This document shows, piece by piece, positions 16,876 through 23,418 of a stretch of 64,000 nt of DNA. The notes below the pieces were generated by a model. The model saw only the letters and a program-made list of their open reading frames with translations. It did no database searches and was not told the DNA's origin. Each line of letters starts with the position of its first letter. Within the stretch, counting starts at the first letter, position 1. The translations under genes and the position numbers were made by a program. This stretch comes from Bdellovibrionia bacterium (GTDB lineage: Bacteria; Bdellovibrionota; Bdellovibrionia; Bdellovibrionales; JAGQZY01), in assembly GCA_030424715.1 (NCBI GenBank), contig JAUHWH010000001.1:186001-250000 (forward strand), written 5' to 3'.

Positions 16876-17799
16876 ATGAATACTACCACCCATCTTGCAA
16901 GACATATGTTATCCTTCGAGCCGAACAAAGACGCGGCGCGTTTATGCCTGTATCACTACCTGATACATCACTGTCAGCCGGACACCCCGCTAACACCCCA
17001 GCTTTTTGAAGATTTTAGTCGCCTCGCCCTCACATTTGAACACTGGCAAAACCAAGCCCCGGCCTTGTCTCAAGAGTTGCAGTACATCCTACAACACTAC
17101 AACGAAACTTTTATGCTGGATTGGAACCTGAAAGATTTTGTATTTCCGGACCACTGGCAAGTGGTTCCCATCAAAAATAGTATTGAAGGCATTCATATTT
17201 TTGAAAAATGGTTGGAGACACACGCGCCAGAGGGTAGCAAAAATCGAGTCTTTTACACTCGAGATAAAAATTACATTATCCTCAGTCAAAGTCCGTCGAG
17301 CGAAGTCACCGTGATTCACTCCAGTCCTTTGATGTTAATAAAAAAAGGCGAGTTGCAGCCTCTGACAATGAACGCACGACTGCACTACAACGATCAGCTT
17401 GAACTGACTCCAAACAAAACCCAATATTTGAAAGTGGATCAAAACAGCTATGCTCGCTTCAGTCTGCAAAACAAAACCATTCAAGGCATGATTATTCGTG
17501 GTTATGTTTTTCAAAACAAAGCCCAACTCCAAGGGCGCCTGAATGAGTTTCCAGAGGTGTACTACCCACTGAAAAAAATTGAACAATACTATGTAGATAG
17601 AAAAACCGACCCGGACTATCAAGAGCTCGTGCAAGCTCTAGAAAAATCCATTGAATTGTTCCGGCTCCAGCATCCTGAAGCAGAGAGTTTCGGCGAAGCG
17701 GCCCTCACCAGGGGCCGGAGCGCGCTTGAGAATATTTTTATCAATGACAATGTGATTCAAGCTTTGGTAGACCAACTCAGGCACGAAATTAATCCATGA
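16876..17799 (+). CDS. Hypothetical cytoplasmic protein
   Basis: 307 residues without signal peptide or membrane helix. The N-terminal half is helical and rich in aromatic residues and His. The middle (about 130-210) has a beta-rich pattern with short repeated hydrophobic strands (VIHSSPLMLIKKGELQPLT...). The C-terminus is helical (YPLKKIEQYY ... QLRHEINP). I do not recognise it. Shine-Dalgarno is weak (TAGG). It ends nine bases before the pseudouridine synthase gene and probably shares its transcript. Confidence 0.65.
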   Translation: MNTTTHLARHMLSFEPNKDAARLCLYHYLIHHCQPDTPLTPQLFEDFSRLALTFEHWQNQAPALSQELQYILQHYNETFMLDWNLKDFVFPDHWQVVPIKNSIEGIHIFEKWLETHAPEGSKNRVFYTRDKNYIILSQSPSSEVTVIHSSPLMLIKKGELQPLTMNARLHYNDQLELTPNKTQYLKVDQNSYARFSLQNKTIQGMIIRGYVFQNKAQLQGRLNEFPEVYYPLKKIEQYYVDRKTDPDYQELVQALEKSIELFRLQHPEAESFGEAALTRGRSALENIFINDNVIQALVDQLRHEINP

Positions 17800-17808
17800 G
17801 GCGGTCCC

Positions 17809-18561
17809 ATGAAATCTCAAAACTCCTCAAATTTGATCAGACTCAATAAGTTCTTAGCCGATCATGGTATCGCCAGCCGCAGAAAAGCGGATGCCATGAT
17901 CGATGAAGGTCGTGTGCAAGTGAACGGTCGTAAGGTTTTTGAATTAGGGATCAAAATAGACCCCGCAAACGACAAAGTGAAGGTGGGCGGTAAACTGGTC
18001 GGCGCCAAGCCCCAACCTCTGTATTTTATTTTCAACAAACCAAAATCTGTTGTGACCTCGACTGCGGATCCCCAAGGGCGGCCCACCGTTCTGGATTACT
18101 TCAGTAAGGTCAAAAAAAGGTTGTTTCCTGTTGGACGCTTGGATTGGGACACAGAGGGCCTTTTGCTTATGACTAACGATGGTGATTTTTTTAATGAAAT
18201 TGCCAGCCCTCAGTCTGAAATTACTAAAACCTATCACGCCAAACTCGATCGCCTCGTCCCTCAAGAGAAGTTAGAAAAACTAAAACGAGGAGTTTCCATC
18301 GTCGGCGGCAAAGTGAAAGCCGTTCATATTAAAAAAATAAAAAAAGGCTCTGAGAAAAAAGATTGGGTCGAAATTACGATCACCGAAGGAAAGAACCGAC
18401 AGGTGCGTAAAATGTTTGAAAAGATTGGTTACGACGTCGAGAAACTCAAACGCGTCGCCATAGGCCAGCTAAAGCTTGGCGCACTCAAAACTGGCGACTA
18501 TCGCCCCATGACTCAAAAAGACCTAGAAAAGCTTTTCGCCAAACCCACTGCAAAAAAATAA
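17809..18561 (+). CDS. rluB: Pseudouridine synthase of the RluB/RsuA family
   Basis: 250 residues. An S4 RNA-binding domain (IRLNKFLADHGIASRRKADAMI..., about 9-70) precedes the catalytic domain with the signature GRLDWDTEGLLLMTNDG, whose Asp is the nucleophile, and the closing EGKNRQVRKMFEKIGYDV. It isomerises a uridine in 23S (RluB) or 16S (RsuA) rRNA; length and the short KTY/NRQVRKM spacing favour RluB, but the target is not certain from sequence. ATG at 17809 with GAGGCGG upstream. Confidence 0.93.
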   Translation: MKSQNSSNLIRLNKFLADHGIASRRKADAMIDEGRVQVNGRKVFELGIKIDPANDKVKVGGKLVGAKPQPLYFIFNKPKSVVTSTADPQGRPTVLDYFSKVKKRLFPVGRLDWDTEGLLLMTNDGDFFNEIASPQSEITKTYHAKLDRLVPQEKLEKLKRGVSIVGGKVKAVHIKKIKKGSEKKDWVEITITEGKNRQVRKMFEKIGYDVEKLKRVAIGQLKLGALKTGDYRPMTQKDLEKLFAKPTAKK

Positions 18562-18576
18562 CTGGCAAGGCCTGCA

Positions 18577-18629
18577 ACAGGTTTATTAACCCCCACCTGT
18601 AATGTAAGGCCAATGCCCCTGAAGGGGGC
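18577..18629. terminator. Weak hairpins in the convergent rluB / coiled-coil gap
   Basis: Two inverted repeats lie between the convergent genes: ACAGGT/ACCTGT (18577-18582 and 18595-18600) and GCCCC/GGGGC (18615-18619 and 18625-18629). Neither is followed by a good T-run. The rest of the roughly 200-base gap holds nothing else I recognise; a plus-strand frame across it is not convincing. Confidence 0.3.
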
Positions 18630-18767
18630 TTCGTACCTCAAAGCTCAAAGCGCGAAGCTCGACAGTCAAACTCCCCCCATTTACACTCGCAGCAGCACTG
18701 TTAATCACCTGCTCCAATCTCAAGAACTACCAACCGCTACGGCACAAACTTTAGCGGAAGCAGAAAA

Positions 18768-19523
18768 CTACTTTTCTTCGGTAGGGGCCAGAGTATGGCT
18801 GGTGCGCTTGGGTATTTTTTTGAAATCATTGAGGTACTGTTGGTTTTTGGGGGTGAGTTGGTTCGATACGTTCCCCAAAGATGAGCCTTTTTTAAGGGCC
18901 GCTTTTCGCTTCTTTTCTAGATCTTTTAAAGCCTTTTGCTCTTTTTTGAACTGTCGCAAGCGATCTGAGAAATCTTTACGCCGGTCCCTCAGATAATGAT
19001 CGAACTCTTTGCGGCGCGCTCTTAAGTCGGATTCGAAATCTTTACGCTTGTCTTTCTCGTCAGCGAAAAATTCTTTTCTCTTTATACGTTCTTCGGCAAA
19101 AAATTCTTTTTTGGCTTCACTCGACGCGTCCCCATCAAGAAAGGCTTTCCGCTGTTTTTTTGATTCACTCAAATATTTTTTGCGCCGAGACTTTTCTTCA
19201 CGAGTGTATAGGTCGCGCTCTTTTCTGAACTCTTTCTGCTTTTTTTTACGAACCCTGTTGTATGTCTTGTTGAACTCAGCTCGAATCCGTCCCGACTGTC
19301 TTTTTTTGTCGTCAAACAGCTTCAATATAAAAGCCAGATCATCGTTCTCGCGCTTCACATCTTCGGGAACTTCTTGTCGAAGCTGATCCAACGCCTCTCG
19401 GTCTTTTTTTAAACTGAGTTCTTGCTCAGGCGACTCGTCAACCGTCTTTGGTTCTGAAGACGCTGCAAAGCTGCCACTGGATGTCACTAGAACTGCTATA
19501 AGAAAAATAATATTTTTTATCAT
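18768..19523 (-). CDS. Exported highly charged helical repeat protein
   Basis: 251 residues: a signal peptide (MIKNIIFLIAVLVTSSGSFA), then almost entirely Lys/Arg/Glu/Asp-rich helix. Between about 85 and 200 there is a 10-11-residue repeat built on (K/R)RK(E/D)F (RKEF, KRKDF, RRKEF, RRKDF), which would form a long single alpha-helix or coiled coil with a regular Phe stripe. Unknown function; possibilities are a periplasmic spacer or a nucleic-acid/peptidoglycan-binding rod. It is the last gene of the pal-to-smpB operon, 12 bases after smpB. Confidence 0.7.
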   Translation of the reverse strand: MIKNIIFLIAVLVTSSGSFAASSEPKTVDESPEQELSLKKDREALDQLRQEVPEDVKRENDDLAFILKLFDDKKRQSGRIRAEFNKTYNRVRKKKQKEFRKERDLYTREEKSRRKKYLSESKKQRKAFLDGDASSEAKKEFFAEERIKRKEFFADEKDKRKDFESDLRARRKEFDHYLRDRRKDFSDRLRQFKKEQKALKDLEKKRKAALKKGSSLGNVSNQLTPKNQQYLNDFKKIPKRTSHTLAPTEEK

Positions 19524-19535
19524 ACGAGAATTTTA

Positions 19536-19982
19536 TTATCTCTTGATAGCACGGGCAAGCTCTCGATCGGATTCTTTCTTTTTAATGGAAAGACGCTTGT
19601 CATGCTTCTTCTTACCGCGCCCAAGACCGATCTCGATCTTAATGCGACCTCGCTTGAAGTACATCTTTAGGGGAATGCAAGAAAGGCTCTTTTCCTGGAC
19701 CCGTCCCATTATTTTGTGGATTTCTTCACGGTGAAGCAGCAACTTGCGCAAGCGCTCCGGCTCGTGGTTGTTGTAGCTGCTGGCCTGATAAACACTAATA
19801 TGGGCGTTCTGCAAAAAAGCCTCGCCGTTGCGAAAAGACACGTAGGAGTCTTTCAAGTTCACTGCCCCATCACGAATGCTCTTAACCTCACTGCCAGTAA
19901 GGACTAAGCCGGCCTCAAACTTGTCAGTGATCTCGTAGTCAAAACGAGCTTTTTTATTATCCGCGATGATCTTTATACCCAT
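19536..19982 (-). CDS. smpB: SsrA-binding protein SmpB
   Basis: 148 residues, the usual size. It binds tmRNA and delivers it to stalled ribosomes. Diagnostic stretches are IIADNKKARFDYEI, GLVLTGSEVKSIR, the NLKDSYV strand, LLLHREEI, and the basic C-terminal tail RLSIKKKESDRELARAIKR that probes the mRNA channel. No ssrA gene was recognised in the neighbouring gap or elsewhere in the window. It follows rsmA by six bases. Confidence 0.97.
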   Translation of the reverse strand: MGIKIIADNKKARFDYEITDKFEAGLVLTGSEVKSIRDGAVNLKDSYVSFRNGEAFLQNAHISVYQASSYNNHEPERLRKLLLHREEIHKIMGRVQEKSLSCIPLKMYFKRGRIKIEIGLGRGKKKHDKRLSIKKKESDRELARAIKR

Positions 19983-19988
19983 GGGCTT

Positions 19989-20813
19989 CTAATACTCTTT
20001 TTTTAAAGCGAAGTATAGGTCAATAAACTGCTGAGGGCTCAGGGTTTCAGCGCGACAGTCCACAGAAACCCCTGTAATTTCAAATAGTTCAGCCAACCTC
20101 GCTTTGTCTTGAAAAGAGGTCAGTTTGGGCAATAGCTTTTTGCGGCGATTGGCGAAACTCATTTTAACAAAGCTCAAAAAGTCGCGGCGCTCGGAATTCC
20201 TGAGAGGCGAAGGGCGGCGATCAAAGCACACCACCCGACTGGCCACGTTGGGTTTTGGCATAAAGTCGACGGCACCGGCCTCCACGACCAAGCGGGGCCT
20301 CCAGAAGGCTTGGGCGACCACCGTCAGCAGCCCATAGTCCGAGGACTTGGGAGCCGCCAGTAATCTTTGGGCCACCTCTTTTTGAAACATCAAAACCATG
20401 CGAGAAAAGCTCGGCTCACAAACAGAAAGGTCGACCACCAAGCGTGAGGAAATTTGATAGGGTAAATTGCTGACCAACAAATGGGGGCCTTCAGCCCAGT
20501 CTAAACCACTCCACGAAAACTTCAGAGCATCCATCTCGTGAACTTGCATCTCTTTGGTTCGCCAGTACTCAGCAAAAGTACGGTCCAATTCTATAAGCTG
20601 AATGTTTTGCGCCTGCGCCGCCAGAAGATCCGTCAGTGCCCCAAGGCCAGGGCCGATTTCAAAGGTTTGTACAAAGTCTTTTGGCTGAGCTGCCATCAAA
20701 ATTTTTTCAACAACACTGTCACTGACCAAAAAGTTTTGACCGAGAGAGCGTTTTGGCTCAATCCCTAGCTCTGCCATCCGAGATTTGATTTTTTCTCTTA
20801 GCGTAGTGCTCAC
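19989..20813 (-). CDS. rsmA: 16S rRNA dimethyladenosine transferase RsmA (KsgA)
   Basis: 274 residues. It dimethylates two adjacent adenines (A1518, A1519) in 16S rRNA helix 45. Motifs: KRSLGQNFLVSD, the SAM site EIGPGLGALTDLL, ELDRTFAEYW, SNLPYQISSRLVVD (catalytic NLPY) and the C-terminal SFANRRKKLLPKL. The GTG start at 20813 overlaps the tsaD stop as GTGA, so the pair is translationally coupled. Confidence 0.96.
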   Translation of the reverse strand: MSTTLREKIKSRMAELGIEPKRSLGQNFLVSDSVVEKILMAAQPKDFVQTFEIGPGLGALTDLLAAQAQNIQLIELDRTFAEYWRTKEMQVHEMDALKFSWSGLDWAEGPHLLVSNLPYQISSRLVVDLSVCEPSFSRMVLMFQKEVAQRLLAAPKSSDYGLLTVVAQAFWRPRLVVEAGAVDFMPKPNVASRVVCFDRRPSPLRNSERRDFLSFVKMSFANRRKKLLPKLTSFQDKARLAELFEITGVSVDCRAETLSPQQFIDLYFALKKEY

Positions 20814-21832
20814 AGAGCGGCTCTTGGTAGAGGCGCTAAGTCCTGATTCGAAGTTTCGCCTTTCTGGAGGCGCAAGAGCCCGGCGAGACCAATCATCGCT
20901 GCATTGTCGGTACAGTAACGCAAAGGGGGCAGAGCAAGGTTCAAATGGTGGTGAGCGGCGATCTCTTCTACGGCTTTTCGCAACCCCGAATTGGCGCTCA
21001 CTCCCCCACTCACCACAAAGTTCTTAACCTTGGTGGCGCGCAAAGCGCGATCGAGCTTTTTCGATAGAACTTCCACGATAGTGGCTTGGTAACTGGCGCA
21101 CAAATCATTGAGTCGTTCGGATTTCTCGGCACTGGACATTTTTTCTATAAGTCGTTGGGCAGCCGACTTCAAACCCGAGAAACTAAAGTTATAAGTGTCA
21201 TCGTGCAATAGGGGTTTAGGGAACGCAAAAGATCTTGGGTCTCCCAGAGCGGCTCTTTTATCGACCTCGACCCCGCCGGGATAGGGCAACCCGAGCATTT
21301 TCGCAAATTTGTCGAAAGCCTCGCCTGCCGCATCGTCGATGGTTTGGCCCAACACTTGGTAATGACCGAAGCCTTCAACATGGTAGAGTTGCGTGTGGCC
21401 TCCACTGACTACTAGAGCAAGAAAGTCTTGATCGTAAAAATTGGGACCTTGATAGGTACCATCCACTAAAAAGGGAGCCATAATATGCCCCTCAATATGG
21501 TGGACACCTAAAAAGGGAAGACCCTTGGCCAACGATAGGGTTTTTGCGGTCATTAATCCCACGATCAAGGACCCAACCAGTCCGGGGCGACTTGTTACCG
21601 CGACACCTAACAAATCCGACCATTGTGTCTGGGTTTGAGTCATGGCCTGCTCGATCAAAGGGAGAATTTGGGCGGTGTGATTTCGACTGGCAATCTCCGG
21701 AACCACCCCACCAAAGGGGCTGTGAACTAAATCTTGGCTCGCCACCAGACAACAAGAGACCACTCGGTCTTCGTTGACGATAGCGACGGAGGTGTCGTCA
21801 CAGCTGGTTTCAATTGATAAAACGTATTTCAC
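20810..21832 (-). CDS. tsaD: tRNA t6A37 threonylcarbamoyltransferase TsaD
   Basis: 340 residues, normal length. ASKHA-fold enzyme that transfers threonylcarbamoyl to A37 of ANN-decoding tRNAs with TsaB and TsaE. Motifs: LSIETSCDDTSVAIV, GLVGSLIVGL, the metal site HHIEGH at 111-116, LVVSGGHTQLY, DDAAGEAFDK and VVSGGVSANSGLRKA. GTG start at 21832 overlaps the cpoB stop (TAGTG). It sits between envelope genes and rsmA. Confidence 0.97.
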   Translation of the reverse strand: MKYVLSIETSCDDTSVAIVNEDRVVSCCLVASQDLVHSPFGGVVPEIASRNHTAQILPLIEQAMTQTQTQWSDLLGVAVTSRPGLVGSLIVGLMTAKTLSLAKGLPFLGVHHIEGHIMAPFLVDGTYQGPNFYDQDFLALVVSGGHTQLYHVEGFGHYQVLGQTIDDAAGEAFDKFAKMLGLPYPGGVEVDKRAALGDPRSFAFPKPLLHDDTYNFSFSGLKSAAQRLIEKMSSAEKSERLNDLCASYQATIVEVLSKKLDRALRATKVKNFVVSGGVSANSGLRKAVEEIAAHHHLNLALPPLRYCTDNAAMIGLAGLLRLQKGETSNQDLAPLPRAAL

Positions 21833-22506
21833 TAAAGTCTTTTTAAGTTCGCCTGGGCCCGGTTGGCAACCTTCGTGTTGGGATAGCGCTGAATCACTTC
21901 TTTATAGAAGGCCTTGGCATCGTTATCCATTTTTAGCTTCTGAAAAGCCAACCCCATCTTGAGAGTGGCCTGGGCGTATTTGCGCCCACGTGGGAACCGA
22001 CGGCGGTAACTGTCGTAAGAAGCAATGGCTTCTTCAAACTTCCCCTGGTCGAACAGTTGCTCGCCGCGGCCAAAGGGGCCCTTAGGCTTCTCAATTGGAT
22101 CAATCACTTGTGCGCTACTCTGCTTGCCGCTTGAGATCGTGCTCATTTTTTTGTCCAAGGCCAGCAAAGCTTCTTCAAGAGTTGAAATGCGCTTCTCGAG
22201 GGCTTTCACCTTGGCGTCACTGGCAGCAGTCCCCGCAGCATTGGCGTCAGTGGAGGGTGTCGATTGGGTGTCGGCCAGCTTCTTTTCTAAGACTTCGATT
22301 TTGCCATACAATTGGCGAAAATCGCGATCGATTTCAAAAAAACGGGAATCAATCTGAGCCCGCTGCTGCTGCCCCATTTGACCAGAGACATAGCTGCCAC
22401 TGGCATCGGTGCGCATACTGCCCTCGCCAGAGTCTTGCAGTTCAGCACGAGTTTTTAAACATCCGCTAAGGGCTCCCAACAAAACTAGAGACATTAATAT
22501 TTTCAT
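21832..22506 (-). CDS. cpoB: Tol-Pal-associated protein CpoB/YbgF, lipidated
   Basis: 224 residues. Signal peptide with lipobox LSGC (Cys16), a coiled-coil region (about 45-120) corresponding to the trimerisation domain of YbgF, a linker with PFGRGEQLFDQG, and C-terminal TPR repeats (EEAIASYDSYRRRFPRGRKYAQATLKMGLAF..., ending AQANLKRL). CpoB coordinates outer-membrane constriction by Tol-Pal with PBP1B activity. It is lipidated here, whereas the E. coli protein is soluble periplasmic. ATGA overlap with the preceding small lipoprotein; downstream of pal as expected. Confidence 0.9.
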   Translation of the reverse strand: MKILMSLVLLGALSGCLKTRAELQDSGEGSMRTDASGSYVSGQMGQQQRAQIDSRFFEIDRDFRQLYGKIEVLEKKLADTQSTPSTDANAAGTAASDAKVKALEKRISTLEEALLALDKKMSTISSGKQSSAQVIDPIEKPKGPFGRGEQLFDQGKFEEAIASYDSYRRRFPRGRKYAQATLKMGLAFQKLKMDNDAKAFYKEVIQRYPNTKVANRAQANLKRL

Positions 22507-22835
22507 GGCGTCATCTCTCCCTGACTAAACATTTTCACCCGAGAGATATTCTCGGCTCTTTCCGAATAATAGCGCGACTTTCGAAAATAGCCAGTCGACT
22601 TTTCAAAGTAGCGCTCATTATAGGCTCTTTCGGCTTTTCGCATGTATTGGATCGCCTTACTATAGACCTTTGGCGCGTAACGCTTTGCTTCGCTGTCTTT
22701 GGCGGCTGTCAAAGCGATGCGAGCCAAATTGTACTCTTCTGTAGGAACGGTCCGATTGACGCAAGAAAGGGTCAAAAACAAAAAAGGACACAATAACCAG
22801 TGTCCTTTCTTGAAGAAGATAAAAATAGGAGTCAT
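22503..22835 (-). CDS. Small lipoprotein, DUF4398-like
   Basis: 110 residues. Signal peptide with lipobox LTLSC (Cys25), then a helical hairpin region: EEYNLARIALTAAKDSEAKRYAPKVYSKAI and RKAERAYNERYFEKSTGYFRKS. The AxxAxxxGAxxYAPxxYxxA style is that of DUF4398 periplasmic helical proteins. Four bases separate it from pal, and it overlaps cpoB as ATGA, so it is likely a partner in the Pal complex or a peptidoglycan/outer-membrane linker. Family assignment by pattern only. Confidence 0.75.
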   Translation of the reverse strand: MTPIFIFFKKGHWLLCPFLFLTLSCVNRTVPTEEYNLARIALTAAKDSEAKRYAPKVYSKAIQYMRKAERAYNERYFEKSTGYFRKSRYYSERAENISRVKMFSQGEMTP

Positions 22836-22839
22836 AAAA

Positions 22840-23328
22840 CTACTGAACGGGTACGAAATTGGCTCTGCGGTTTGCGGCGTGAGCTGACTCGTTGTCTCCG
22901 GCGTTCATAGGCTTTTCTTCTCCGTAGCTCAAAACAGACAGACGGCTATCCGAAATGCCCAAGCTCACCAAGTATGACTTTACGGCATTCGCTCTGCGCT
23001 CACCCAAAGTTAGGTTGTACTCGATGGATCCTCGTGAGTCACAATGCCCTTCAATCTGAAGGTTCACGTTGGGGTTGCTTCGTAAAAACTCAGCATTCTG
23101 AGCTAAAATATTACGAGCCTCAGGACTCAAGCCCGCTTTGTCGTATTCAAAATGAATTGTTGCTAAACCGGGGATATTCCCGCTATCAGAACCCATTGGA
23201 TCAAAACCTAATGGCTTTTCCTGAATTCCCCCATCCACTTCAATAGTATCAATCGTATCTTTCTTTTTTGACGAACATGCTGAAACAAACACTAAAGCTG
23301 TTAAGGCCAAAATGATCTTTTTCCACAT
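22840..23328 (-). CDS. pal: Peptidoglycan-associated lipoprotein Pal
   Basis: 162 residues from the ATG at 23328 (AAAGGAG upstream; a longer frame to 23379 would run through the promoter). Signal peptide with lipobox VSAC (Cys18), then an OmpA-like domain: IHFEYDKAGLSPEARNIL, LQIEGHCDSRGSIEYNLTLGERRANAV with the diaminopimelate-binding Asp and Arg residues, and SYGEEKPMNAGDNE. It anchors the outer membrane to peptidoglycan. First gene of a seven-gene operon; tolQRAB are not in the window. Confidence 0.96.
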   Translation of the reverse strand: MWKKIILALTALVFVSACSSKKKDTIDTIEVDGGIQEKPLGFDPMGSDSGNIPGLATIHFEYDKAGLSPEARNILAQNAEFLRSNPNVNLQIEGHCDSRGSIEYNLTLGERRANAVKSYLVSLGISDSRLSVLSYGEEKPMNAGDNESAHAANRRANFVPVQ

Positions 23329-23351
23329 TTTGCACTCCTTTGTATGAATGT

Positions 23352-23379
23352 ATTTTAAAATCTCTTCAATTGATGTCAA
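23352..23379 (-). promoter_or_regulatory. Sigma-70 promoter of the pal operon
   Basis: Minus strand: -35 TTGACA (23379-23374), a perfect consensus hexamer, 16 bases, then -10 TAAAAT (23357-23352). Transcription would start about 20 bases before the pal ATG at 23328, and the Shine-Dalgarno AAAGGAG falls in the short leader. Confidence 0.8.
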
Positions 23380-23418
23380 ACTCTTAAAACGCCTCAGCCA
23401 CTCGCCAGCAAGGATTGT

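Noticed and set aside
18562-18767. Possible tmRNA gene next to smpB
   Set aside because: No tRNA-like ends, no CCA, and no tag-peptide frame could be recognised; the hairpins there are short.
18613-18996. Plus-strand frame of 127 codons after rluB
   Set aside because: Most of it is antisense to the exported charged-helix gene, and it has no ribosome-binding site.
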